A stretch of DNA of 64,000 nucleotides from Microcebus murinus. Lineage: Eukaryota > Chordata > Mammalia > Primates > Cheirogaleidae. The notes below the pieces were generated by a model. It searched no databases. It was not told the DNA's origin and was given only the letters and a program-made list of their open reading frames with translations. The position numbers and the translations under genes are program-made. This document shows, piece after piece, positions 1 to 11,155 of the stretch. Where the stretch lies: positions 35,570,501-35,634,500 of the forward strand of contig NC_134108.1 in assembly GCF_040939455.1 (NCBI RefSeq), read 5' to 3'. Position 1 is the stretch's first letter. Every line of letters starts with the position of its first letter.

Positions 1-1118
1 TTACATTTTCCATTTAGGTTTGTGATCCATTTTGAGTTATTTCTTATAAAATAGAGGGTGTAAAGTCTATATCTAGATGAATCTTTTTTTGCATATGAAT
101 GTTCACTTGTCCCAGAAGACTGGGACATGAGTTGAAAAGACTATCTCTACTCCATCACATTGCCTTTGCTGTTTTGTCAAAGGAATGGGTAACTTTTTTT
201 TTTTGACAGTGGAGTGATGTATTAAATGAAAGAACAGACAAATAAAATCAAAACTGAAACAATTTCAATGGTCTGTTTTAAATTTTGTACATACCAGCTT
301 AAAATCCTTACATTTTTTGTTATTCAGTGTATATTGTACTATGAAAAGTAGAGGTCAAAATTATGACCCTGAGGTACTGCTAGATTCTGTTTTTTCCCCT
401 CAAGACATTAAGGTGTGGATTAATGGCTTAATTGAAATATAGAGAAGAGAGATGAGGGAATATGAACAAATTAATATGATGTAAGACTTCTAATTATTTT
501 ACTGTGAGAGGTTCATATAGAATATAACCACCAATTAGTACTTAGAAGGCCTATTCCTGTTAGATATATTTATTTAGGGTGTCTTATAACTCATATTGTT
601 CATATACTGCACAAATATCGTTAGTGTGGAAGATTATTCCTCAGACCCAGAGTCACAACTCTAAGTTGAGAAGGTCTTTAATACAGATGTGGAAACAGCC
701 ACTATTTGCTGTGTTAATTGTGTCTGTCTAAACATCACATACATTTATATGGCCTGGATGGAAGATTGGTCGTGAATTTGCCTTCAACTCAATCAGAAAA
801 ATGAAAGGTTGTTCACCTTCAAATCACTATCCTTGACTTCACTTTAGCCTCAGTAAACTTGAGCTATTCATTTTTCTTCCACAGCAGCATTCTATTTCGC
901 ATTTCCATACCTCAGTGAGTTATACTCCCTTTGACTGTTGGGGCAGGTCCCTCTCTTTTCTGCTTAGAGAGTTTTTATTTACCCTATAAAGTCCAGTTAA
1001 ATAACATCACTTTGGGGAAGTCCTTATGTTTACTCTACACAGAAGTTACCATTCTCTTTTCTGTATCGCCATTGAGCTCCTTTTTATTTCTATTTTTATA
1101 TCTATCGTTGAATAATAA
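1..1118. other. Unique AT-rich non-coding sequence
   Basis: I see no recognisable repeat, RNA gene or convincing coding frame. A run of twelve T lies at 193-204 but has no flanking direct repeat that would mark a retroposed element. The open frames present are short and have no domain signature. Confidence 0.6.
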
Positions 1119-1167
1119 CGTGTGTGTGTGTGCGCGCACGTGTGTGTGTGTGTGTTTGTGTGTGTGT
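1119..1167. repeat. (TG)n microsatellite, interrupted
   Basis: About 49 bases of alternating TG/GT with a short CG-rich interruption (tgcgcgcacg, 1131-1140) and one TTT break near 1155. The alternating purine-pyrimidine run including CGCGC is the type that can adopt Z-DNA. The interruptions suggest an old, fairly stable allele. Confidence 0.95.
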
Positions 1168-1214
1168 CCCTACTTGATAAAAACTGGCTTAAAGGTTGCA
1201 GTGATATCCCTGCC

Positions 1215-1305
1215 TTTGGCTTAGGGCCTGTACCTTCTTTATTCCTAGGTAGCAAACATATAGTAGGTACTCAAAAACGTGTTATTCAATTGAATTAAAT
1301 AACTC
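1215..1305 (+). mobile_element. Possible L2 3'-tail remnant
   Basis: The stretch 'agcaaacatatagtaggtac' then 'tcaaaaacgtgttattcaa' resembles the L2 3' end, in which 'cacatagtaggtgctcaata' precedes a TGAATGAA-type tail. Only the last part is recognisable. It could also be a MIR tail, since the two share this motif. Confidence 0.4.
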
Positions 1306-1403
1306 GTTTTTTATCAAGAAAGAACTGAAACAAGCACTCAGATTCAAAATTTTTTTTTAATGTAGGTTGCTTTTGAGTTAATGAAACAGTAGACTTGCTT
1401 TGG

Positions 1404-1451
1404 CACAGCTGTTTGCCATACCTAGGTTAAGTTCTAATGCAAACAGCTGTG
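1404..1451. promoter_or_regulatory. Perfect 13-bp inverted repeat with two CAGCTG E-boxes
   Basis: CACAGCTGTTTGC (1404-1416) and its exact reverse complement GCAAACAGCTGTG (1439-1451) flank a 22-base spacer. Each arm contains CAGCTG in an ACAGCTGT context, which is known as a good site for class II bHLH heterodimers of the MyoD, ASCL1 or E-protein type. The surrounding 100-150 bases show no recognisable repeat. Use as an enhancer is inference; the arms themselves are directly seen. Confidence 0.35.
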
Positions 1452-4020
1452 TTGCTGTCACTTGCTGTAAAACACCCACTTCACACAGGGCTAGGTGCTG
1501 TGGGACCCGTGGAAGGCAGCCAGGCCCAGGGCTGGCGGTTACCTGAAAACACTTGGGTTAAGTTTCTATCACCATAGCAGTAAGGCAGCCACTCCTCATT
1601 ATTCCTTTCAACTGGCAGCCTTGCTTTACAGGACGTATCCTGACAGGGCTGGACTCTCAGAGGGCAGCTCTTACTCGCTTCCTGAAATGCACTGCTGAGA
1701 GCTGCCCCAGGTCACCTGGGAGCTGCCTTGGAAACAGCCTAAGGCTATGTTGCAGGACTACAAGGTAGAAATTACCAACCACGTTAATAAATGTGGAACT
1801 ACTTGGGGGAAGAGAACCCCAGTTGGAATCATCCTTGAGGGTGTGCTAACTTTTTCTATTGTCCTTTAAAACGGTTCCTTTCTCATCATGCTGAGGATTC
1901 TGGCAAGTGAAAGACCAGAGTCCTATACCGAGCTAGGCTAGGGGAGGGTAACAAAAGAAAAGGGTAAAGGCTTGGACGCTGTTGAGAGTGAGGAAGGAGG
2001 AAGCACAGCGTCCTCAGGAAGAGGACTGAGCTGCCAGAGGTGGGAGAACTGGGGCTGGGGGATGGTTGAAGGAGGATAGTTTCTGCTCATTTATAGCTCA
2101 CATTCTCTAAAGGGCAGAGGGAAACATATAATTATCAGTCCGCTTATTTTTGTTCACTAAGGGCATCTGACCCACTTCTATAGCATTGCTTTCTAATACC
2201 ACTTGCTGGCGATTGATAAGTGGTACTGCCTGGATATGTGTTTGTCTTGATTCCGCTATTCGATTGAAGCTCTCTGAGAGCAGCATCTGTAGTTAACGCA
2301 TCTTTGTTGTACTTAATGGAGTTTCTTACATCTATTCTCACAAAATAACTTCAAGATTGGAGAAGCTTGAGCATGAACGTTGCAGGTGGGAACCCTCACA
2401 ATCCAGAGAAATGGATCTCTTAAAGGAGTCTGAGTAACAATACTGATTTTGAGGAGAATCCTAATTTGGTGGGTGAAAAGCCTGAACTCCTGTGGCTTTA
2501 CCCTATTTTTGTCATTGGCACCATAGTACAATAATTTTACAACTGTTTTCCAGTTTAAAGGAAGCATTGTTAGAAATGAGCAAACGTTGCAAAAAAAAAA
2601 ATCACGGTGGATAAATGAATCATTAGAAAGTTTAGAATATACTTTATTTTACATGGACCACTTTGGTAAGGGCATGGACTTCATGAAAGGTCTTATTATA
2701 ATGGCCTAGTAAATGGAAGGCACGATGCTATTGTAGGTCTTGGTTCAAAAGGGTTAAGAGAATCAGCATACTTAAGGGCCGTTCTCTAAAAGTTTTCTGT
2801 AAGGAAAGGTAATATACTACAGGAAGGAACATTGTCTGAACACAGGTCTCGAATCACTTTGGCAAGCCATGCTTCTCAGGTGGGCAGCACAGTCATCTGT
2901 GTACTAATAATGGGTCCCCAGTGACATTTCTAAACTACCAAAGCTGACAAGATACAACAGGCTCACAGTACCTATAAATCATTTCCTTCCTGTTGCCAAA
3001 TGCCAGTTCCATCTGACTGCTTTTCACATACAGCAAATTGTTCCGTTACTGCATGATGTTAAGAAGCCTACCTATCACAAAGGCCTATGAGTCCATCCCA
3101 TGAAATGTCAAAAATATTGTAAATATTAGTAATAGGCCAACCTCAGAAGTATTAGAGACTTAGTCTTGGAAAAGATTCAAAATTTTGTAAGCTTATATAA
3201 ACACTTTTGATCTTGAAAAATTGGTCTGCGAATCTTGAAAGAACAGGTTCTCTCCCAAGGTTTATAGTATTATATTCGTTTGGTGTACCTGAGACTTTTG
3301 TGGGGGCGGTGGAAATTTTCCTATTTATTCCTTTTTATACTTAGCATTCTGACCAAAACAAAATGCACCAAAATGTTATAAGAAAAACAAATTGATTTCC
3401 CTTTTGCAGAAAAGTCATTTACATTTGAAAATTGGGCTAGTTGGTACACATCAATCTTTATTTTACTAAAATTAATTCAACACTTTCAATGAATTATAAT
3501 GCCTGCAATATATTTAGAAGTAATACAAAAATACATTGAGATTTTTGACAAATACTAAACAGGTGTGAACTGATTTTTAAAACAAAAGCAACACATTGTT
3601 AACAATTGATACCTTGCATTTAATTCACACTTATTTGAACATATGTATATAATATCTTCTGTAACAAACACAATATGTGTATATAAAAAATACATACAGT
3701 CTAACACTTATTACTGAGATCACATTTCTCAAGCCACAGTTATGTGTAAACCATGGAAATATAGATTTTAAAAGAAAACCCTACTAGATTTCAGTTTCAA
3801 ATTTAGTAAAGACTAGGGGAAGGGAGGTATAGTGCAGAATTTCTCAAATTGTGTTCTTTGGGATATAAATACATATGACATGAATAGGACTTCATGGAGT
3901 TAATAAGCACTTTTTTTACTGTAGGACTTCTCAGAACCTTTAAAATGTAGATATTGAGTTGAATTTTTAAAATGAAGGATTGTCCCGAGAGACTAGGTGT
4001 TCATAACTCAAATTTAGGGG
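1452..4020. other. Unique non-coding sequence
   Basis: No repeat family, RNA gene or coding exon recognised. The block at about 1490-2100 is more GC-rich than its surroundings. From about 3400 to 3900 the sequence is very AT-rich. A phrase near 3838 ('gaatttctcaaattgtgttc') vaguely recalls the end of a hAT fossil, but I could not find the matching other end. Confidence 0.5.
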
Positions 4021-4027
4021 CATGTTG

Positions 4028-4285
4028 TTAGAATGGACAGTGCATTATAATTGGGGTAAGATTCAGATTTGGGTTCTGATTCTGTCACTTACTTGAAGTG
4101 TGGCTTTGAGAAAGCTGTTAAATTCTAAAACAAATAGGTTGGGTGGAATGATTTTGAGTGTTTTTTTTTTTTTTAACATTTCATACTAGGTTTCTGTAGT
4201 AGGGCTATGTATTATTATCTTTATTCTTTGGAGTCCTAGCATAGTGCCTTACACTTAGTAGTCTTTTGATAAACATTAACTTGAA
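4028..4285 (+). mobile_element. MIR SINE, sense, diverged
   Basis: The order of MIR landmarks is preserved: 'tctgtcacttacttgaagtg' with 'tggctttgagaaagctgtta' corresponds to the core 'tgccacttactagctgtgtgacc', and 'cctagcatagtgccttacac' near 4240 corresponds to the 3' segment before the 'aataaatgtt' tail. MIR is a tRNA-derived SINE that was mobilised by L2 early in mammalian history. Confidence 0.6.
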
Positions 4286-4317
4286 CATAGCCTTTTAATT
4301 ATTAGGGATCATAAATT

Positions 4318-4425
4318 CAGCCAAATGTGTATTCACTGTGTTACCTTAACCAAGTCATTTATTTTGCCTGAAGCTCAGTTTCCTCACTTATAAAATTTAG
4401 GCATTTGATCATTGGCTATCAAGCA
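4318..4425 (+). mobile_element. MIR SINE core fragment, sense
   Basis: 'tgttaccttaaccaagtcat' followed by 'cctgaagctcagtttcctca' matches the MIR core, in which 'gggcaagtcacttaacctct' precedes 'gcctcagtttcctcatctgt'. It lies just downstream of another sense MIR and is a separate insertion, because the core is repeated. Confidence 0.7.
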
Positions 4426-5905
4426 CTTTTGATTATTAGTGATAATATTCCTGGTATCACATGGATCTTTCTTCAAATGAAAGCTTACACAGAAGTCCAA
4501 CATGCAAAACAGATCCAAAGTGGAGCTGCTCAACTCAAGCAGAGGTGAGTGGCCTGGGACTGCACAAACCATCTATCTCCAGCTCACCATCCCATCCTAT
4601 TCTGACTTTATCCCTTGCCCCTGTCTCAGGTGTCTCTGTGGAACTCCTCAGGCTTCTCAGGGTGTAATTGGAACAACACTGACATAGATAATCTCAGAAA
4701 TTTTGGGGGAGTAAACATCTTAGATTTTTCTGCAGAAATATAGAATTCTTTTGCCAATATTAACAATAAGCTTTGGGGGAAATAAAATGTAGTTAAACCC
4801 TCCACTACCTGAAAAATTTACCATTTTCATGAAGCAACCACAGTCTGAAGCAAATGCAATAGAAATCAAGCATATATCAAAGTTAAAAATGATAAGATCC
4901 AATTTTGGCTTCAATAACATGTTTTAAAATTGAAAAATATATTTTTATTTCATTATGTGTAAATGATTACAAATCCATAAGAAACCTCTATTATCCTATA
5001 GAATAATCTTTATATTGAAATAATTATTGTAATTTATCATGGTTTAATGGTCCCTCATTACTATAATTTATTAATCAGTTCATTAATTATCAATGCATAC
5101 AAGGATGGCTAAAAATTTAGCTTAGCATTTCAGTAAATGTCTGGTGAAATGTCGGTGAAAATATATATCTGGGGGACAAAGAGCTGCTGAGAAATCACCA
5201 TGAAGCATTTTAGTGACATTTGTACAAGAGACCTTCGGGTTTTCTTCCTAATTTGTCCTTTTTTTATAAAAAGAAAAAGAAGACTAGACTCTGTGTTTGA
5301 AGCAGCCTCTTGGAAGAAGACAAGCTCTTGGCGATGCAAGGATGAGTCCTGCTGACACTGCAGTGGACAGCAGCCCTGTGTGAGCAAAGATCCACCCACT
5401 CTTCCTCAGCACACACCTGCCACGGGAATCAAGTTGTGTGCTTCTAGAGTCTCTGCCTTCTCCCTCCAGACAGACAGGAGTTCAAGCAGGACTTGTTGGA
5501 TCACCGAAGCAATCAACTTCCTCAAGCCCAGTTTTCTCCTCTGCAAATGATATCAAATTTATGTTAGGAGCTCGTTAATTTCAAAAACAAGTGGCATAGT
5601 GCTTTGTAGATGATGTTATTTCCATTATGAAAATTTGCACCAGCTACATTGGGGGACTGGGATACAAAATCAGAGAGGGGTATTATTATTATTAGGTCAC
5701 TGTGGCATCCTGGGGAAATGTTTTATTCTACAGGTGATGATCCTTGGATCATGATTAAAGTGAAAGTTTTAGATACAAGAACAGAGCAAACAGAAAGTAT
5801 GAAGAAACCTCTAAATTGAGTGGCAGACAAATATAATCCTATCGGGCAGGATTTGAGAGGAGGTAGGAAAGGCAAAGTGTTCTAATTCAAGGAGGAAAGT
5901 AACCA
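4426..5905. other. Unique non-coding sequence
   Basis: No repeat or gene recognised. The block 4900-5110 is strongly AT-rich; 5270-5560 is more balanced and repeat-free. The open frames are short and lack domains. Confidence 0.5.
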
Positions 5906-6177
5906 TGTGTATTGACCCATTTTCTGTTGCTTATAAAAGAATACCTAAAAGTGAGTAATTTATAAGTAGTAAGACATTTATTTCTTAGAGCTATGGAGGC
6001 TGAGAAGTCCCAGGTCAAGGGGCCACATTGGTGAGAGCTTTCTTAAAGGTGGGGACTCTCTGAAGAGAGCCCTCATGATCCAATCACCTCTAAAAGACCC
6101 CACCTTTCAATGCTGCCACAAACTGGGGATTAAGTTTCCAACACTCGAAGTTTGGGGGACACATTCAAACCACAGCA
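5906..6177 (-). mobile_element. ERVL-MaLR LTR (MST/MLT1 group), antisense
   Basis: Read on the minus strand it begins TGCTGTGGTTTGAATGTGTC and ends in the LTR-like TTATAAATTAC-type segment (seen on plus as 'gagtaatttataag' and 'cccattttctgttgcttata'). The middle of the LTR is shortened. MaLRs are non-autonomous ERVL relatives, fixed as solitary LTRs. No coding remnant is attached and I could not confirm a 5-bp target duplication. Confidence 0.75.
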
Positions 6178-6874
6178 TTACACATTTGTAAATTTTAATC
6201 TGGATGTGAAAAAAAGAAACAAACCTACACTAAAAACTAAAAAAAAACTAGATGTTTTTTGTTTGTTTTTGTTATTTTTGGTGGTAACAATCAGAGGTAA
6301 TGTGTTATAGTAGGATGTTTCATGAAAGCAGAATAGGGGGAATTTGGAATATAAGAAGAGGATGTAAGAACCTTTAAATAGTCTACATGTCTTACTCAGT
6401 CTTGGTAAATTGTGTCCCTTTCTGGGCATCATAGCTTGAGAGAAATAGAAAATGTGGAGGGTCTTCAAAGGTGATTAAAAGGATGGAAAATAAGTATTTT
6501 GAAGAAAGGTTTAAGGAAATGGGCATGAATTTAAGAAAATAAAAGGAAAAGCCTTTTGAACATGCACATATTTAAATAATTTTAAATACTTCATTTTGGT
6601 TTCTTGCTCTGGATTATTTTATGGAGAATTTCCTTTCAATAGACAATCACCACTATTTCATAACATTTCCATGACCAAAGGTGAGTAACCAAACACAGCA
6701 ATTGGATTAAAGCAAGTTCCAGAGGTACCAACAAAGATTCTATATTTAATATTTGTGTAGGACACGGAATTTTGTAACTTTCTATTTGATGAGAATTAGA
6801 GTATGTTTATACCATGTTATGTACTTGATGGTTCGGTCTGCTCTCCTGTAATTACATTGTGTTCTACTCAGACA
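6178..6874. other. Unique non-coding sequence
   Basis: AT-rich sequence between an antisense MaLR LTR and a MER1 element. No repeat family or gene recognised. Confidence 0.5.
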
Positions 6875-6882
6875 CTGTGTCA

Positions 6883-7347
6883 CTGCAGTCCCCAACCCCT
6901 GGGACCACAGACCAATATCAGTCTGTGGCTTGTTAGGAACAGGGCTGCACGGCAGGGGGTGAGTGGCAGGTGAGCAAGCAAAACTTCATCTGTATTTACA
7001 GCCACTCCCCATCGCTCACATTATCACATAAGCTCCGCCTCCTGTCAGGTCAGCAGCAGCATTAGATTCTCATAGGAGCATGAACCCTACTGTAACTGCA
7101 CATGCGAGGGATCTAGGTTGCGTGTCTTTATGAGAATCTAATGCCAGATGATCTGAGGTGGGGCTGAAGCGGTGATGCTAGTGCTGGGGAGCAGCTGCAA
7201 ATACAGATTTTCATTAGCAGAGAGGTTTGACTGCACAATTAATGTAATGCGCTTGAATTATCCTGAAATCATCCCCCTGCCCCAGTCTGTGGAAAAATTG
7301 TCTTCCATGAAACCAGTCCCTGGTGCCAAAAAGATTGGGGACTGCTG
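6883..7347 (+). mobile_element. MER1-type hAT-Charlie DNA transposon (non-autonomous)
   Basis: The terminal inverted repeats are CTGCAGTCCCCAACCCC at the left and ..GATTGGGGACTGCTG at the right. An 8-bp target duplication, CTGTGTCA (6875-6882) and CTGTATCA (7348-7355), differs by one base and has the size expected for hAT elements. Internal landmarks of MER1 are present: 'gcattagattctcatagga', 'atgcgagggatctaggttgc' and 'gaaaaattgtcttccatgaa'. It encodes no transposase and was presumably mobilised in trans by a Charlie-type enzyme. Two other copies occur in this window. MER1A versus MER1B is not resolved. Confidence 0.9.
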
Positions 7348-7569
7348 CTGTATCAGGTTAACGTCTTTCTGTTTTAGTATCAATCTACAACAGACAAGTA
7401 GAAGAATAAGTCATAAATTTAATTTAAAAACTTGATCTATATAATACATTAGAAACAATCCAGCCCTAAGAATTATTTAGAAAAGGCAAGCACCCAATAT
7501 AATTAAAGCTAGTTTTCTATGGATTTATATATCACAGCTAAAAGGGATAGAGGAGGCTATAATATGGGT

Positions 7570-7830
7570 AAGGTCAAGGATATGGGTGTGAATCTTAGTT
7601 CTCGGTCCTTGTCTTTGAGCAAGGTATTTAACATTCTCTGAACCTTAGCATTGTCATTTGTATAGTAAAGATCACAACATAGATCCATAAGATTATTCTT
7701 AGTAAATGAGATAAAACTATTTATGTGATAGTTGAAAAAAATCAAATACAATAATTCATGTAAACTATTTAACAATGCCTGGCATTCAGTAAGCTCATAA
7801 TAAATATTAGGTATTATTATTATATGAGAA
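7570..7830 (+). mobile_element. MIR SINE, sense, nearly full-length
   Basis: The core 'gagcaaggtatttaacattc' and 'tctgaaccttagcattgtca' is followed by 'aacaatgcctggcattcagt', and the 3' end 'aataaatattaggtattatt' has the typical MIR tail. The element is diverged but colinear. Confidence 0.75.
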
Positions 7831-10479
7831 AGAATCCAACACAGTGCCCAGACATAATAGAACTCAAAAGTATTAATTAACTTAGACTCTAGAACAGACT
7901 GAAAAGAAGTGGTGGGATTCTTCAACACAGAAATGGAAGTATTAAAGGGAAATACATTAGAAATATATGAAATATTGATGGGAACTTTGGGGAATAACTT
8001 ATTCATCAAATTAGCAAATTCATTTGTATGTCTCAAAATGGAAAGAGATAATGATAAGATGAATAAAGGAAAAACTTACACATAGTACATATTAAAACTC
8101 ATTAACCCAGGATGTAGTAGAGGATAAAAGTATCAATAGGTTGAAGAAGGGCTCCATAAGTAACAAACTCATGACAGGCTATCAGAAGGAGCCAAGGATG
8201 TTTGCACATACCCCTTGCTTGCTGGGAGCTGCCATTGTGAGGGTAAGGTGCCATTCCAGTCTGCCTCAGGTATGGAAGAGTCTGACCCCCTTTGCTTTTG
8301 CTCATATAGAATGACCATTCCTGGTAGGATGTGGTAGATCACCTTAGGCCTTTATTCCCCAAGGATGGCAGCCCAAAACTTCCAGGGTAGGTTACACAAG
8401 AACTCCTTGCATGTTGATTATGGGCACTTTCCAAATATAAAAGGGCAACTAACTTTAGGCAGCCTGTCACTCTGCCAGGCTTGATGTAAGTTGGCATTCT
8501 GAATCTAAATGTACTAAGTAGACAGGGATAGGAATAGTGGAAATATCAAAGGCTTTCTTCAAGATAAGAGGAATTTGAGCCTAAAGATCCTGAAATGTGA
8601 TAACCGGCAAACTCAAAAGATGACTCCAACAATTTCTTCAGTCCTGATATTTTAATCATTGATCCACATTATGCATCAGACTGAACATTTGTTTTATTTT
8701 GGAAGAAATAGAAAGAGGCCAAAAGAAGAGAGGATGGTGAATTCATGATTTTTCTGCAGAAATGCTAATCACTTTGGTATCATTTGAGGGAGAGCAAACA
8801 GAGAAGATCAAAGCAGTCAGCAGTGCAAATGAGAAAATCAGCTCCTCTAACCCCATGCCTTGAACAGAAGACAATTCACATTTGAGAACTGTTTCCAAAG
8901 TGCCATTGCCATTCTCCAGCAAACCAAGGAAAGAAATAACAAAAACTGTAGCTGGTGCCTGTGGGGCTCCAGTCTGTAACATATAGTTTCTTTTGCCACA
9001 TTTTAGGATTAACCTTCAACAATGTGGACAGCAATGCCTGTAGTGTATTTTTAAGCCACCCACACAATCATAACAAAAAGAACCACACCAAAGCGTCAGG
9101 ACAAATACTAGATAACTGAAAGCCCTCCCATCAATCACTTGCATTTTGATTGGCTCCTAGGTCTTGTCTAGGTCATATTATGACTCCTTTATTAGTGTTG
9201 AAGGTCACCGGGAGACAGGCAAGTACATCCTATGTCAGGAAGTATAGTGAGTCTCGGGAGTGAGATATTCGGCTTCAGTAGACACCGTGGCTGTGACACG
9301 GAAATCCAGGGAAATGAGTTAAGCTCAGCCAGACTCCAGGCGCCGCACTGCCTCACAGCAGATAGAATGAAGTAGAATAATAGAAGCCTTCCTGCTATTC
9401 TCAACATTAGGTTGAATTCTGGTCAGCCCTTCCAGTTGAATTTCTGAAGGCTGTTTTCTATTCAGCCCCCATGCTTCAGGCTGTAATTCACAGGAAGGGG
9501 CTCCAGTGAAAGGTTGGCCCCAATTTCAGGCTGTCCCGTGCCAAGGGAGCCCTCCTGCAGGAAGACAGATTAAGGGGCATGTGTACCATTTGGTGGGTGA
9601 ATGCAAAATTTAGTGCCTACGTTGGGCTCCCAGAGAAATTACCACCTGGCTGATTTAGACCTGGCAACCAAACCACACAGAAACACAAATACTTAGATTT
9701 CTACACATTCCCTCGCACAGTGACTAACCACATCTGCTTAAATTCAGTCAAGAAAGAAAGAAAGGCAGCAATGACCATCTCCCCCTCCCACTGGGGAGCC
9801 TATGTCCTGGCAAGATAAGCTCTCAGCCTGTCTGGATTGAGCTAGGCTCATTCTTTCCCCAATATGATTTCTATTTGAGGTCTTAAAAATTCAGATGATC
9901 TCACTGGAATATGAATCGTCAGCCTGAAAACTTTTCCTCTATGGCGCAGTGATAAGACACAGTCATTAAGGGAGATGGAATAACTAAAAAACGTCAGTTC
10001 AAAAAGGGGAAACTTTCTATTTCTTTAAACTGACAAAAGTATCGCTAGCTACCACAGGGGCCAAGTTGTAAGTAATGAATTACTACCTTCTCACGCCCAA
10101 GAATGTTTTCCATCTTCACGTTAAGATATAAAAGCACCAGTAAAATCTTCAACAGGCTGGGGGTTGAGATGTAATGTTGCACTGTGGTATTTGGAGTACT
10201 GGAGTTTATATAAATGTTCACACATTTGGTCTTTGATGTTGGAAACTGTTGGGGCTCAGAACACAGTACTCCAACGTATGGCTCCTCGACCTGCTGAGTA
10301 CTTTGAACTGATGGACGCTGGAAAGGTTTCAGAAGGAAGTTCTCTTTGACCTTCTCTTGCTCTCTTGTCTCCCCTCCATCTCCCCCATAGTGAGTCACAA
10401 AAATCAGAATTTCTCTTCTTCACCACAGGTCACAATAAATAGAACCCCTCTCCCCCGAAGGAAGCCATAACACCTAGAA
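7831..10479. other. Unique non-coding sequence
   Basis: No repeat family recognised over about 2.6 kb. Several open frames occur (up to about 117 codons at 10045-10398 on the minus strand), but none shows a domain, plausible exon borders or coding composition. The long repeat-free run makes conservation worth measuring. Confidence 0.45.
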
Positions 10480-10845
10480 AGGTCACCCTCTCCCTTTCCT
10501 CTTGAAGACCCTCATTCAAGAGGGGTCCTGCCCTGTACTCAGGAGGAGCAAATGCTACACAAAGTGGCCAAGAAGAATTTGAACAGACAGGCCTTGTTAG
10601 GTTTCCTTCCTCAGTCTAGCACCATTCGATCATATGGCTTCGACCCATCACATTTCTCCACGGCTGTCCATTCTCCATCAAACTTAAGGACAGAAATAGA
10701 CACTTTTCCCTGGGTCTTTGGGTCTTCACTTGTGAAGGGTCTCGTGTCACATCAAACTTTGGTTAAATAAACAAATGCCTTTCTTTTGTTATCTTGGTCT
10801 TTTGTTATAGGAGGGTTGGCCGTGACCCTTATGATGGGTGAGGAG
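10480..10845 (+). mobile_element. Possible solitary LTR 3' portion, family unknown
   Basis: The segment has the layout of a retroviral LTR R-U5 end. A polyadenylation signal AATAAA (within 'ggttaaataaacaaatgcct', about 10760) is followed by a T-rich stretch 'tcttttgttatcttggtctt' and then 'ggagggttggccgtgaccct', similar in style to ERV LTR ends. I could not match the 5' part or find a target-site duplication. It could be unique sequence with chance resemblance. Confidence 0.35.
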
Positions 10846-11084
10846 AATATCACACCTTTCCGTCCCTACAAAACAAAGAATAATTTAAAGCTTAGGAGAC
10901 TTTTTTTTCTTGTGACTAGTGAGCAAGCAGCCGTTTGCCTCTGCCTGCTCGGGCCCCACATGCACACACAGACGCTGCTTCCGAAGGGCACAGCATCAGC
11001 ACGGCGACAAAGGACACTGGGCCGTCAGCTTTCAAGGGGCAGGGGATGTGTGAGTGGCTCTTACAAGGACAGGCTGACTTTCCG

Positions 11085-11155
11085 AAAGCCTCAGGGCCTA
11101 GCAGAGTGTCTGAATCCATGTAGGTGGTCAGTAAATGTTTACTGAGTGACTAATG
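11085..11155 (+). mobile_element. L2 or MIR 3'-tail remnant
   Basis: 'gtaggtggtcagtaaatgtt' and 'tactgagtgactaatgag' resemble the L2 end, with a 'gtaggtgctcaataaatatt' motif and a short A/T/G-rich tail. Only about 70 bases are recognisable. Confidence 0.4.

Noticed and set aside
4160..4176. T-run as an antisense poly(A) insertion
   Set aside because: It lies inside a sense MIR and no target-site duplication could be found.
7172..7435. 87-codon open frame
   Set aside because: It is mostly the 3' part of the non-coding MER1; a similar antisense frame appears in the MER1 at 20.6 kb, as expected for two copies of the same repeat.
7557..8036. 159-codon minus-strand open frame
   Set aside because: About half lies in a sense MIR read backwards, the rest is AT-rich unique sequence, and no known domain appears.
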